DNA of 64,000 bases from assembly GCF_000204195.1 (NCBI RefSeq), contig NZ_AFBG01000021.1, positions 124,001-188,000 on the forward strand, in the 5' to 3' direction. Both the position numbers and the translations under genes were made by a program. Origin of the DNA: Acidovorax radicis N35 (GTDB lineage Bacteria; Pseudomonadota; Gammaproteobacteria; Burkholderiales; Burkholderiaceae_C). How positions within the stretch are numbered: the first letter of the stretch is position 1; every line of letters begins with the position of its first letter. This document shows positions 25,654-34,680 of this stretch, one piece after another. The notes beneath the pieces were generated by a model. That model searched no databases and was not told the DNA's origin. It saw only the letters and a program-made list of their open reading frames with translations.

Positions 25654-26256
25654 TCACCGCTGCGTGCCCTTGGCCGCAGGGCGCCCATAGCGCGCCGTGA
25701 GCGTGGCCTTGTCCAGGCTGTTGGCGTTGATCATGTAGCCGGCCAGCGCAGCGGTGGCGTCGGCAGGCAAGTCCAGGCGCGGCACCTTGAGGGCATGCAC
25801 GGTAAAGATGTAGCGGTGCGGCGCATCACCTTCGGGCGGGCAGGCGCCGCCCCAGGCGGCCACGCCGTAGTCGATGCGCACGTGGCTGGCACCTGCGGGC
25901 AGTTGCGCACCGCCCACCGCGCCCGCATCCGCGCGCAGCTCGGTGACGCCGGCGGGGATGTTCACCACCGACCAGTGCCACCAGCCCGAGCCCGTGGGCG
26001 CGTCGGGGTCGTACACGGTGACGGCAAAACTCTGTGTGCCCGCAGGCGCGCCGCTCCAGCGCAGGGCGGGCGACTGGTTGTCGCCCGCGCAGCCAAAACC
26101 TTTGAACTCGAAGCGCTGGGGCAGTGTGCCGCCCGCCGCAAAGTCGGGGCTGCTGAGGGTGAATGCCTGGGCGTGGGCAGCTGGGGCCAAGCCGATGGTG
26201 GCGAGTGCCGCGATGGCGGCGCCAACGCGAAGGGGGCGTGAAAGTGGGTGGGTCAT
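25654..26256 (-). CDS. YbhB/YbcL family PEBP-like protein
   Basis: A 200-aa exported protein of the phosphatidylethanolamine-binding family (Raf kinase inhibitor-like). The signal peptide is 1-29 (cleavage AHA-QA). Conserved segments are SPALRWSGAPAGTQSFAVTVYDPDAPTGSGWWHW in outline, with the D-P-D-A-P motif and the CR2-type YGVAAWGGACPPEG, then HRYIFTVHAL. The bacterial members' ligand is unknown. AAGGAG lies 7 bases before the ATG. The next gene upstream is an AraC regulator on the same strand. Confidence 0.9.
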   Translation of the reverse strand: MTHPLSRPLRVGAAIAALATIGLAPAAHAQAFTLSSPDFAAGGTLPQRFEFKGFGCAGDNQSPALRWSGAPAGTQSFAVTVYDPDAPTGSGWWHWSVVNIPAGVTELRADAGAVGGAQLPAGASHVRIDYGVAAWGGACPPEGDAPHRYIFTVHALKVPRLDLPADATAALAGYMINANSLDKATLTARYGRPAAKGTQR

Positions 26257-26371
26257 CTGAAAAGCTCCTTGCAGTAGCGGTGTGAGACAAGGGCTTGATG
26301 GTGCTGCGCGCCGCGCCTTCGCATTGGCCCGGCAGCGTCAATGGCTGTGCGCTGCGCGTCAGCCGCAGGAA

Positions 26372-27151
26372 TCAGGGCCGCAGCTGCGAGGGCGGAAAGC
26401 CAAAGCGTTCGCGGAAGGCCGCGCTGAAGCGGCTGTGCGACTCGTAGCCGCAGCGCGCAGCGATCTCGGACACCTGCAGCGCGGAGCTTTGCAGCAGCAC
26501 CAGCGCCGTCTCCAGCCGCACGTCGCGCAGGCACTGGCTCACGGTTTCGCCCTCTTGCGCCAGGCGGCGCTGCAGGGTGCTGGCACTGGTGGCAAAGGCG
26601 CTGGCGATGCGCTCCACCGTCCAGTCCGCCTGCGGGCTGGGGCCCACAAGGCGGCGCACGCGTTCGGCCCAGCCCAGCTCACCGGGCGGGGCGAAGACGA
26701 TGCCCGCCTCGGCCAGCATCAGCAGCACCTCCAGCGCGCGGTGTTCGCGCAGCGCCTGGGAGCTGGCATCGCTCTCCAGCGCGGCCACGGCACGCACGTA
26801 GCTGTCTTCAAACGCGCCGTCGGCCGCGAGGCCCGCGCAGCCTTGCACCGATGCAACGGCTGCGAACTGGCCGAACTGCCGGTGGAACTGCTCCACCAGC
26901 TCGGGCGCAAAACACAGCAGCCGCGCCACATAGCGGCCTTGGGGTGCCGGGTCGTTGACCACCTCCCACTGCGCGCCGCGCGGCAGCACGAACACCCGCC
27001 CGCTGGGGTAGCGGTGCCCACCGCCGGGCGTGACCAGGTGCTTGGTGCCCGAGACCACCCAGCCCACCGAATCCATGCGCACCGTGACGGTGTGGATGCG
27101 GTGGTGCACCGTGGTGGCGATCTGCAAGGACAGTGCGGGTTCGCCCATCAT
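26372..27151 (-). CDS. AraC family transcriptional regulator
   Basis: A 259-aa regulator with an N-terminal AraC-type cupin (about 10-100; GGGHRYPSGRVFVLPRGAQWEVV) and a C-terminal double HTH (about 170-255). The HTH segments are IASAFATSASTLQRRLAQEGETV and VSEIAARCGYESHSRFSAAFRERFGFPPSQ. Start 27151 has AGGGGAAAG just upstream; the next codon is also ATG (27148), so either may be used. The next gene on the same strand, coding for a PEBP-like protein, lies 115 bp downstream and may be its target. Confidence 0.85.
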   Translation of the reverse strand: MMGEPALSLQIATTVHHRIHTVTVRMDSVGWVVSGTKHLVTPGGGHRYPSGRVFVLPRGAQWEVVNDPAPQGRYVARLLCFAPELVEQFHRQFGQFAAVASVQGCAGLAADGAFEDSYVRAVAALESDASSQALREHRALEVLLMLAEAGIVFAPPGELGWAERVRRLVGPSPQADWTVERIASAFATSASTLQRRLAQEGETVSQCLRDVRLETALVLLQSSALQVSEIAARCGYESHSRFSAAFRERFGFPPSQLRP

Positions 27152-27262
27152 TCTTTCCCCTGCGGCTCTGGGTCCATCATCAATCGTTGGGGCTGGAAGG
27201 CTGGCTCCACGCAGGTACGGCAGGGTTCCATGGAGATGGCCTGTAAGGCAGCACACCCCACG

Positions 27263-27484
27263 TCAGCGGGTGCGCTCCCGCGATACGCCCACATCGATAT
27301 CGCCAAACACGGTGACGCCGCTGGCACCCTGCGATGGCTGCGGGCTGGCGGGGTCGCTGGAGCGCGCAGCACCTGGCGTGCTGGTGCAACCGCCCAGCGC
27401 ACCAACAACTGCGAGGGCCACCAGCGCGGAGCGCCAGAAGCCCCGCACAGGCGACGCGGCAGATTCATCAGCGTGTTGCGTCAT
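27263..27484 (-). CDS. Small lipoprotein coupled to topoisomerase III
   Basis: A 73-aa protein with a lipoprotein signal (SALVALAVVGALGGC, lipobox LGGC, cysteine at about residue 34), followed by a Ser/Pro/Ala-rich tether and the hydrophobic tail GVTVFGDIDVGVSRERTR. Its ATG overlaps the stop codon of the topB gene as ATGA, so it is probably translated from the same message. It would be anchored in the outer or inner membrane, a surprising partner for a DNA enzyme. Function unknown. Confidence 0.7.
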   Translation of the reverse strand: MTQHADESAASPVRGFWRSALVALAVVGALGGCTSTPGAARSSDPASPQPSQGASGVTVFGDIDVGVSRERTR

Positions 27485-30408
27485 CCTTCGCCACCCAGGT
27501 GGTTGCCCAGAATGCCCGCCAGCTCGAACATGCCCGCGCTGTCTTTGCCAAACACCGCACGCAGCTTGTCGTCGGCGACGATGGTGCGCTTGTCCTTGGG
27601 GTCTTGCAGGTTGTGGGCCTTGATGTATTCCCACATCTTCTTGACCGCCTCGGGACGGGCCACGGGCTCGGTGCCGATCACGGCGGCCAGGGCGGCGCTG
27701 GGGGCCTTGCCTGCGGCGGCCTTGCGCGGTGCCTTGGCGGCAGCGGTCTTGGTGGCCGGGGCTTTCTTGGCAGCGGCAGGTTTGGCGGCTTTTTTGGCCG
27801 CAGCGCTTGTCTTTCCTGCCTTGGCTGCTATTGCTTTTGCAGCAGCACCTGGGCGCGGCGGGAACTTGCTGGGCGCAAACTCGAAGTTGACCTTGCCCGC
27901 CTCCTTGTCCCACGCCAGGTGGGCCTTGAAGGCGCGGCGGGTGCGCATGCTCACGAACTTGTCGAGCAGGTCGGTCTTGCCGGTCTCCAGCAGCTTGTGC
28001 ATCTGCTCGCGCTCCACAGGCTGCTGCAGGATGATCTTGCCGCTCTTGAAGGTGCAGCTGGGCGTGGGCTGCGCGGCAGTGGGCACAGCCTTGCTGCACA
28101 CATAGTTGCTGCCGTGCTCGTGCACTTCCGATCCGCAGATGGGGCAGGGGCCGAGCGCGGCGTCTTCAAACTCCACCAGCTCGCCCGACTCCTCGCCCTT
28201 CTTGTCGTCGCCAAAGTCGAATTCGAGCTTGTAGTTGTGCGCCTCGTCGTCGTACTTGATGATGATTTCGGACGTGAAGGGCCAGCCCGCCTTGGAGCGG
28301 AAACCCTCCAGCGGGCCGATCTTCTTGTCGCGCAGGAGCGCGTTGGCCTCGGCCGTCTCGAAGGTGCGGCCCGCGGGCGACTTGCCAAAGCTGAAGCCGC
28401 AGCCTTCCGCACCGGGCTTGCCCACGCAGGCAAAGCGGCGGTAGTTTTCCTTCACCACGCCGCCACAGTTGGGGCACGGCGATTCGAGCGTGGCGTAGTC
28501 GCCGGGGATGGTGTCGCGGTCGTATTCCTTGGCCTTCTTGACCATGCGCTCGGTCATGGTGGCGATGCCGGCCATGAAGTCTTCGCGGCTGAGCAGGCCC
28601 TTTTCCATTTGCGAGAGCTTGAACTCCCATTCACCGGTCAGGTCGGCACGGCAGAGCTCTTCGACCTCCAGCCCGCGCAGCAGCGTCATCAGCTGGAAGG
28701 CCTTGGCCGTGGGGATGATCTCGCGGCCTTCGCGCAGCATGTACTTTTCGGTCAGCAAACCTTCGATGGTGGCCGCGCGCGTGGCAGGCGTGCCCAGGCC
28801 TTTTTCCTGCATGGCTTCGCGCAGCTCTTCGTCGTCGATCTGCTTGCCGGCGCTTTCCATGGCGCCGAGCAGCGTGGCTTCGGAATAACGCGCGGGCGGC
28901 TTGGTCTTGAGGCCCTTGGGGTCCACTTGCAGGGTGTTGACGCTTTCGCCAGGCTTCACCGGCACCAGGTTCTGGCCCTTGTCGCCGTCCTTGCCACCTT
29001 CCACCTCATCGGCGGCTTCCTTGCCGTAGATGGCCAGCCAACCGGGCTTGACCAGCACCTTGCCCTCGGTCTTGAAGCTGTGGGGGGCCACGGTAGAAAT
29101 GCGGGTGGTCACGGTGTATTCCGCGCTCGGGAAAAACACGGCCATGAAGCGGCGCACGACCAGGTCGTACAGCTTCTGCTCGGCTTCACTCAGGCCGCTG
29201 GGCGCCTGCAGTGTGGGGATGATGGCAAAGTGATCGCTCACCTTGCTGTTGTCGAAGATGCGCTTGGACGGGCGCACGTAGTTGTTGTTCAGCGCTGTGA
29301 GCGCGTGCGGCGCCAGGTGCCGCATGCCGCTGTCGGCCAGCATCTCGAAGGTCTGCTTGGCCACCGGCAGGTAGTCCTCGGGCAGCGCGCGCGAGTCGGT
29401 ACGTGGGTAGGTCAGGGCCTTGTGGCGCTCGTACAGGCTTTGCGCCAGCGCCAGCGTGGTCTTGGCCGAGAAGCCGAACTTGCCGTTGGCCTCGCGCTGC
29501 AGGCTGGTCAGATCGAACAGCAGGGGCGATGCCTGCGTGGTGGGCTTGCTCTCTTCGGTGACCGTGGCCTGCTTGCCGCGCACGGCGTCGGCGATGGCCG
29601 TGGCTTCTGCAGCCGACCACACGCGGTCCGCGCGGGCTTCGACGTCTTCGCTTTTCTTCCACTTGGGGTCGAACCACTTGGCGGGGTACTCGCCGGCTTC
29701 GGCGCCGAAGGTGGCATGGATTTCCCAGTAGTCGCGGCTGATGAACTTGCGGATCTTTTCTTCGCGTTCCACCACCAGCGACAGGGTGGGCGTCTGCACC
29801 CGGCCCACGGTGGTCAGGAAGAACCCGCCATCGCGCGAGTTGAACGCCGTCATGGCGCGGGTGCCGTTGATGCCCACCAGCCAGTCGGCCTCGCTGCGGC
29901 TGCGGGCGGCGTGGGCCAGGCCCGCCATCTGCTGCTCGGTGCGCAGTGCGTCAAAGCCGTCGCGGATGGCCTGGGGCGTCATGGACTGCAGCCACAGGCG
30001 CTTGACGGGCTTGCCCAGCGGCTTGGCGCCGCCGGCGTACTGCTCGATCAGGCGGAAGATCAGCTCACCCTCGCGGCCCGCGTCACAGGCGTTGATGAGT
30101 TGCGTCACGTCCTTGCGCTTGGCCTGCTTGACCACGGCGTTCAGGCGCGTCTTGGTCTTGTCCACAGGCTTGAGGTCAAAGTACGGCGGGATCACGGGCA
30201 GGTGGGCAAAGCTCCACTTGCCGCGCTTCACGTCAAACTCTTCGGGCGCCTGGATCTCCACCAGGTGGCCCACGGCGCTGGTGACTACATAGCGGTCGTT
30301 CTCGAAGTGTTCTTCGTGTTTCTCGAACTTGCCGGCCACGGGGGTCAGTGCGCGCACGATGTCTTGCGCGACGGAAGGTTTTTCTGCAATTACCAGGGTC
30401 TTGGTCAT
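27481..30408 (-). CDS. topB: DNA topoisomerase III with C-terminal SWIB domain
   Basis: A 975-aa type IA topoisomerase that passes and decatenates single strands. It begins MTKTLVIAEKPSVAQDI, the TOPRIM start. It has CDAGREGELIF (metal-binding TOPRIM) and the catalytic tyrosine in TYPRTDSRALP (around Y334). The C-terminal part has a four-cysteine zinc finger with CPNCGGVVKEN and a second CPICGSEV region, then an alanine/lysine-rich linker (AAKKAAKPAAAKKAPAT-like) and a SWIB/MDM2 domain (about 905-970, MWEYIKAHNLQDPKDKRTI). E. coli TopB (653 aa) lacks these. Start ATG 30408. It is divergent from a SET-domain gene. Confidence 0.95.
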   Translation of the reverse strand: MTKTLVIAEKPSVAQDIVRALTPVAGKFEKHEEHFENDRYVVTSAVGHLVEIQAPEEFDVKRGKWSFAHLPVIPPYFDLKPVDKTKTRLNAVVKQAKRKDVTQLINACDAGREGELIFRLIEQYAGGAKPLGKPVKRLWLQSMTPQAIRDGFDALRTEQQMAGLAHAARSRSEADWLVGINGTRAMTAFNSRDGGFFLTTVGRVQTPTLSLVVEREEKIRKFISRDYWEIHATFGAEAGEYPAKWFDPKWKKSEDVEARADRVWSAAEATAIADAVRGKQATVTEESKPTTQASPLLFDLTSLQREANGKFGFSAKTTLALAQSLYERHKALTYPRTDSRALPEDYLPVAKQTFEMLADSGMRHLAPHALTALNNNYVRPSKRIFDNSKVSDHFAIIPTLQAPSGLSEAEQKLYDLVVRRFMAVFFPSAEYTVTTRISTVAPHSFKTEGKVLVKPGWLAIYGKEAADEVEGGKDGDKGQNLVPVKPGESVNTLQVDPKGLKTKPPARYSEATLLGAMESAGKQIDDEELREAMQEKGLGTPATRAATIEGLLTEKYMLREGREIIPTAKAFQLMTLLRGLEVEELCRADLTGEWEFKLSQMEKGLLSREDFMAGIATMTERMVKKAKEYDRDTIPGDYATLESPCPNCGGVVKENYRRFACVGKPGAEGCGFSFGKSPAGRTFETAEANALLRDKKIGPLEGFRSKAGWPFTSEIIIKYDDEAHNYKLEFDFGDDKKGEESGELVEFEDAALGPCPICGSEVHEHGSNYVCSKAVPTAAQPTPSCTFKSGKIILQQPVEREQMHKLLETGKTDLLDKFVSMRTRRAFKAHLAWDKEAGKVNFEFAPSKFPPRPGAAAKAIAAKAGKTSAAAKKAAKPAAAKKAPATKTAAAKAPRKAAAGKAPSAALAAVIGTEPVARPEAVKKMWEYIKAHNLQDPKDKRTIVADDKLRAVFGKDSAGMFELAGILGNHLGGEG

Positions 30409-30499
30409 TTTGGGGCTCTCGCCAGTCATTCTGGTTGCCCGGGTTCCGGGCGCTTCTACAATTCGGGTCTCACGCGCATGCACACGCATACACGCGCAC

Positions 30500-30513
30500 G
30501 CACACATGTGTGC
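30500..30513. promoter_or_regulatory. Palindrome in the topB/SET divergent promoter region
   Basis: GCACACATGTGTGC is a perfect 14-bp palindrome 27 bases before the SET gene start and 92 before topB. It sits in a short CA/CG-alternating tract (CGCATGCACACGCATACACGCG). It could be an operator for both genes; nothing confirms this. Confidence 0.4.
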
Positions 30514-30539
30514 ACTATCAAGTTAACAGAGTTTTTGCC

Positions 30540-31121
30540 ATGCCCCGCTCCGCATCGCCTGCCGCCCCCACCCTTGCACCGGGCCGCCGCATCCAGACCC
30601 GGCGCTCGGGCGTCCATGGCAAGGGCGTGTTTGCCGTGCAGGATATTGCAGAGGGCGAAGTCCTTGTGGAGTACACGGGCGAAGTGATTGGCTGGCAGGA
30701 AGCGCAGGACCGGCACCCCCACGACCCCCAGCAACCCAACCACACGTTTTACTTTCACGTGGATGAAGACCACGTGATCGACGCAAAGTTCGGCGGCAAC
30801 TCCTCGCGCTGGATCAACCACAGCTGCAACCCCAATTGCTACGCCGACGAACGGGACGGCCGCATTTTCATCACTGCGCTGCGCAATATCCAGGCAGGCG
30901 AAGAGTTGAACTACGACTATGGCCTGATCATTGAAGAGCGCTACACACCCAAGCTCAAGGCCGAATACCCCTGCTGGTGTGGCAGCACCAACTGCCGGGG
31001 CACGCTGCTGGCGCCCAAACGCGGCTGGGCACCGCCCGTGCCGTTGCCGCCGTCCAAGCCATCTGCCTCCAAAAGCAGCAAGACGCCCCAAAAGGCCCAG
31101 CCACGGGGCCGCAGCCAGTGA
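30540..31121 (+). CDS. SET domain protein-lysine methyltransferase
   Basis: A 193-aa protein with a SET domain (about 15-140), the fold of eukaryotic histone lysine methyltransferases. Key features are SGVHGKGVFAVQDIAEGE (GxG, SAM-binding), RWINHSCNPNC (the NHSCxxN motif) and ELNYDYG (the catalytic Y region). A post-SET-like cluster CWCGSTNC follows at about 152-159. The tail is basic, with K/S/P repeats. Bacterial SET proteins methylate small basic proteins or ribosomal proteins; the target is not known. It is coupled to birA by a GTGA overlap and is divergent from the SWIB-fused topB. Confidence 0.9.
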   Translation: MPRSASPAAPTLAPGRRIQTRRSGVHGKGVFAVQDIAEGEVLVEYTGEVIGWQEAQDRHPHDPQQPNHTFYFHVDEDHVIDAKFGGNSSRWINHSCNPNCYADERDGRIFITALRNIQAGEELNYDYGLIIEERYTPKLKAEYPCWCGSTNCRGTLLAPKRGWAPPVPLPPSKPSASKSSKTPQKAQPRGRSQ

Positions 31122-31984
31122 CCACATCCCCGATCCGCTGGCCCGCCGAGGCCATCTGGGAAGCAGTGTCACCGCTGTTACCGGGTTTTACCGTCGAAGT
31201 GCTGCCCAGCATCGACTCGACCAACACCGAACTCATGCGCCGCGCGCGCACCGGCCAGTGCGAGCCCACGCTGCTGGTGGCCGAGCAGCAGACCGCCGGG
31301 CGCGGGCGGCTGGGGCGCGTGTGGCAAAGCGATGCCGGTGCGTCGTTGATGATGTCGCTGGGCCTGCCGCTGGCGCCCCAGGACTGGTCCGGCCTGTCGC
31401 TGGCCGTGGGGGTGAGCGTGGCCGAAAGCCTGCAGCCCGTGCTGCCTCCACTCGGCCCAGGCCAGCCAGCGCGCGTGGGCCTCAAGTGGCCCAACGACCT
31501 GTGGCTGGGCGGCGCAGCGGGTGACCGCAAGCTGGGCGGCATTCTGGTGGAGACCGCCAGTTTTGTCGCGCCACAAGATGCACAGGCAGTGCCACAGGGC
31601 ACCAGCGCCGGCACTGCACGTTATGTGGTGGTGGGCATCGGCATCAACGTGCTGCCACGCAGCGCCGAAGGCATGAGCATGCCCCCCGGTTGCCTGCAGG
31701 ACGTGGAACCCGGGCTGGACGCCCCCAACGCCTTGCTGCGCATCGTGCCACCGCTGGTGGCCATGCTGCGCTCGTTCGAAGGCTACGGGTTTGGCCCCAT
31801 GCAACCCCGTTTTGCAGCCCGCGACGTGCTGCAGGGCCGCGCCGTGACGCTGAGCGATGGCCACACCGGCACCGCGCACGGCGTGGGCGACGATGGTGCG
31901 CTGCTGGTGCACACGGCCGGAGGCATGCAGGCCATCACGAGTTCCGAAATCAGTGTCCGGCCGACTACGGTGCCTCCGGTGTGA
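31118..31984 (+). CDS. birA: Biotin--[acetyl-CoA-carboxylase] ligase
   Basis: Activates biotin with ATP and attaches it to the biotin carboxyl carrier protein. The 288-aa protein lacks the N-terminal DNA-binding domain of E. coli BirA, so it is the monofunctional type. Conserved parts are AEQQTAGRGRLGRVW (ATP/biotin loop GRGRxGRxW), LKWPNDLW and VVGIGINV. The C-terminal SH3-like domain is VTLSDGHTGTAHGVGDDGALLV. It starts at GTG 31118, four bases overlapping the SET gene, and is followed 28 bp later by the SPOR gene. Confidence 0.95.
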   Translation: MTTSPIRWPAEAIWEAVSPLLPGFTVEVLPSIDSTNTELMRRARTGQCEPTLLVAEQQTAGRGRLGRVWQSDAGASLMMSLGLPLAPQDWSGLSLAVGVSVAESLQPVLPPLGPGQPARVGLKWPNDLWLGGAAGDRKLGGILVETASFVAPQDAQAVPQGTSAGTARYVVVGIGINVLPRSAEGMSMPPGCLQDVEPGLDAPNALLRIVPPLVAMLRSFEGYGFGPMQPRFAARDVLQGRAVTLSDGHTGTAHGVGDDGALLVHTAGGMQAITSSEISVRPTTVPPV

Positions 31985-32012
31985 CAAAGTTTCCCTTGAA
32001 AGGCCACGCTCC

Positions 32013-32729
32013 ATGCTCCGTCTTGCCGTGATCGCACTGCTGCTGGCCAACGCGGGCTACTACGCGTGGTCGCAGGGGCTGCTCAAGGACTGGGGGTTTG
32101 CCCCCGAGGAACAGGCCGAGCCGCAGCGAATGAACCACCAGATCCGGCCTGAAACGCTGCAGATCCTGCGGGTGAACCCCAGCAAGACCTCTTCCTCTTC
32201 TTCGTTCTCCCCCCCTCCCGGCACGGCCACCGCTTCGGCCGACGGCGCGTCTTCCGCAGCATCCCCCCCTCCCCCTGCCGATACCGCCGAATGCCTGCAG
32301 GCGGGCGTGTTTGACGAGCGCCAGGCCGACGCCCTGCGCACCGCCGCCGCCAACCTGCCGCCAGGCAGCTGGCTGCTGGAGCCCACGCCTGTCCCGGGCC
32401 GCTGGATGGTCTACATGGGCCGCTTTGAAGACGTGGAAACACTGGACAGGAAACGCGCCGAGCTGCGTGCCCGCAAGGTGGACCACGACCGTGCGGGCGG
32501 AACACTCGAATTCGGCCTCTCGCTGGGCCGCTTTGCCACCAAAGATGCGGCCGAGCGCGAACTGGCCAACCTGGGCAACAAGGGCGTGCGCACAGCCCGC
32601 GTGATCCAGGAGCGGCCGGACACGGCCGGCTTCACGCTGCGCCTGCCTGCAGTGACCGACGCACTGCGCCCGCAGTTCGATGCCCTGCGCACCGCCATGG
32701 CGGGCAAGACGCTGCGCAACTGCGCGTAG
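32013..32729 (+). CDS. SPOR domain-containing membrane protein
   Basis: A 238-aa protein with an N-terminal membrane anchor (LRLAVIALLLANAGYYAWS), a disordered Ser/Pro/Thr-rich linker (about 60-95), and a C-terminal SPOR domain with CLQAGVFDERQAD and RWMVYMGRFEDVETLDRKRAEL. SPOR domains bind denuded glycan strands of septal peptidoglycan, so a role in division or envelope is likely. It forms an operon with SET and birA (28 bp gap). Confidence 0.8.
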   Translation: MLRLAVIALLLANAGYYAWSQGLLKDWGFAPEEQAEPQRMNHQIRPETLQILRVNPSKTSSSSSFSPPPGTATASADGASSAASPPPPADTAECLQAGVFDERQADALRTAAANLPPGSWLLEPTPVPGRWMVYMGRFEDVETLDRKRAELRARKVDHDRAGGTLEFGLSLGRFATKDAAERELANLGNKGVRTARVIQERPDTAGFTLRLPAVTDALRPQFDALRTAMAGKTLRNCA

Positions 32730-32808
32730 CCGCAGTGCGGCACAGGGCTCAGCAGCCGGATGGCAGCCACCGCGCCCGTCCCCCTTCCTTTCCCCCACTG
32801 ATTTCTCC

Positions 32809-33549
32809 ATGACTGAAGAAAACCCGCCTGTCCACTGCGATACCCACGGCGAGGCGGTGGCAACCTACGTGTGTGGGCATCTGTGCAGGAATTCAGCGCA
32901 AAGGTGGTTTTGCGATATGCCGTCGACCGATTGCCGGTACCCGGATGCCTGGTGCGCCAGCTGCCATGCCGAACTCCTGAAAGAAGGCGAGTGGAATGAG
33001 CGCAACGAGGCCTGCCTGGACCTCCAGATCATTTGCCACCACTGCTACCAGGCTTCCATGGCTGCCAGCGTCGATGCCCTGGACGGCCCCGTGAAGAAGG
33101 CCTGGATCGACACCGTGGCAACCGCCCACCAGGCACTGTACGAAAAGCAGCGGGTGCTGGAGTCGGACTACGGCATCTCTCGCTTCTCGCGGTGGGACTA
33201 TGACCAGCCCACAGGAACGCTGACCTTCTCCGACAACGGCGTGGCGCGTGTGGTCGCAGACATCGAGTTCATCGGCTCCGTCTCTGAAACCACCCACACC
33301 TGGCTGTGGGCCTGGGCCAATTTCCACAACCAAGCCAAAGTGATCTCCCGCATTCCGGACGTGTGGGAATTTGGTGAAGACAAAGGTTTTCGGCACCTGA
33401 CCGTGCCCCTGTGGAAAGGCGACGCCACGGATGGCTGGGAAGTATCGGGCGTGGCCGCCGACGTGCTGGGGGCGCAAGGGGTGTACCGAGCGCCCACGGC
33501 CCACGGTTTTCTCTACATGGCACTGATGTCCGTGCAAACGGTGGGCTGA
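32809..33549 (+). CDS. Cys-rich plus DUF6882-like protein
   Basis: A 246-aa protein. The N-terminal 85 residues hold about 10 cysteines and histidines in pairs (VHCDTHGEAV, CGHLC, CDMPSTDC, CASCHAELL, CHHCY), so a multi-zinc module is likely. The C-terminal part (about 110-245) has TWLWAWAN and FRHLTVPLWKGD, which I associate with DUF6882. Function unknown; the combination suggests a stress or immunity-type protein. It may belong to the preceding operon (80 bp gap). Confidence 0.6.
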   Translation: MTEENPPVHCDTHGEAVATYVCGHLCRNSAQRWFCDMPSTDCRYPDAWCASCHAELLKEGEWNERNEACLDLQIICHHCYQASMAASVDALDGPVKKAWIDTVATAHQALYEKQRVLESDYGISRFSRWDYDQPTGTLTFSDNGVARVVADIEFIGSVSETTHTWLWAWANFHNQAKVISRIPDVWEFGEDKGFRHLTVPLWKGDATDGWEVSGVAADVLGAQGVYRAPTAHGFLYMALMSVQTVG

Positions 33550-33607
33550 CGGGCCCCCGCTGCCGACGCGTGCTGCACGCCAGACACGCAACACGGCCAC
33601 CCGGTGG

Positions 33608-34609
33608 TCACACCGCGATGGCCCGCGTCTCCCCGTGCCGCATGAGCCATACGCGCTCCGCCGCAATGCCACGCTGCGCCAGTGCGGCCGCCAGGTCGCG
33701 CGGCGGGTGGTCAAACGCCTCCTGCGTCAGCATGAACGTGCCCCAGTGCACGCCCATGGACTGCTTGGCCTCCACATCCAGCATCAACTGCACGGCGTCT
33801 TCGGGGTTCACGTGCATGGGCTTCATGAAGTCGCGCGGCAGGTAGGCGCCGATGGGCAGGGCCAGGAAATCGACTGCGCCAAGGCGCTGGCGGATGGCCT
33901 TGAAATCATCGCTGTAGCCCGTGTCGCCCGGGAACAGAAAACGCCAGGGGCCTGCCGCCTCCGGGCGCGCCCATTCAAGCAGGTAGCCGCCCCACAGCGA
34001 GGCATTGGTGTCCCACGGGGTGCGGCGGCTCCAGTGCTGGGCGGGGGTGAAGTGCACCCGCACACCGGGGGCGATGTCGGTGTGTTCCCACCAGTTCAGC
34101 TCGGTCACGGGGCCCATGCCGCGTTGGGTAAACCAGTGGCCCAACCCTTGCGGCACCACAAAACGCGGTGACTGGCCTGCGTCCCGCAAGCGGCGCAAGG
34201 TGCCGTAGCAGAGGTGGTCGTAGTGGTTGTGCGAGATCAGCACCACATCGATGGGCGGCAGCTGCTCGGGCGCCAGGGGTGCAGGCACGCGGCGCGGCGC
34301 GCCAAAGCGGCCCAGTGGTCCGGCAAAGCCGCACAGCGTCGGGTCCATGAGCACGTTCAAGCCGGCCACCTGCAGGAGGATGGACACATGGCCCAGCCAG
34401 GTGACCACCGGCGCCTGTTGGCGTTGCGCCAGGCGCGCGTGGTCCACGGGCACGCTCCACTGCTGGGCGAAGGCCGCATAGCCCCCTGTGGGCTCCGAGC
34501 GGGGTTTGAAGTCACCGCGCAGCGAGCGCCAGACCATTTCGTACCAGGGGAAATTGCCAATGACGACGCCGGGGCGGGTGTTGGCAAAACGGCGGGGTGG
34601 TGGGGACAT
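33608..34609 (-). CDS. MBL-fold metallo-hydrolase (NAPE-PLD/UlaG-like)
   Basis: A 333-aa metallo-beta-lactamase-fold hydrolase. Zinc-binding motifs are ISHNHYDHLCYG (HxHxDH), a later histidine in FTPAQHWSRRT and the aspartate of FPGDTGY; the final ligand appears as GVHWGTF. The N terminus contains VTWLGHVSILLQVAG, typical of the NAPE-PLD/UlaG lineage. Likely substrate a phosphodiester lipid or lactone; unknown. It starts MSPPPRRFANTRPG. Located next to a sensor kinase gene on the same strand but likely independent. Confidence 0.85.
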   Translation of the reverse strand: MSPPPRRFANTRPGVVIGNFPWYEMVWRSLRGDFKPRSEPTGGYAAFAQQWSVPVDHARLAQRQQAPVVTWLGHVSILLQVAGLNVLMDPTLCGFAGPLGRFGAPRRVPAPLAPEQLPPIDVVLISHNHYDHLCYGTLRRLRDAGQSPRFVVPQGLGHWFTQRGMGPVTELNWWEHTDIAPGVRVHFTPAQHWSRRTPWDTNASLWGGYLLEWARPEAAGPWRFLFPGDTGYSDDFKAIRQRLGAVDFLALPIGAYLPRDFMKPMHVNPEDAVQLMLDVEAKQSMGVHWGTFMLTQEAFDHPPRDLAAALAQRGIAAERVWLMRHGETRAIAV

Positions 34610-34680
34610 GGTGGGGCATCAGGCTGGTGGAATGCAAATGATGCCGCAGACACCGGCACGCCGCCGCCCGATGGCTCCCG

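Noticed and set aside
27334..30687. Very long open frame on the strand opposite topB
   Set aside because: It is antisense to the well-supported topB gene, with no domain and composition typical of a GC-rich shadow frame.
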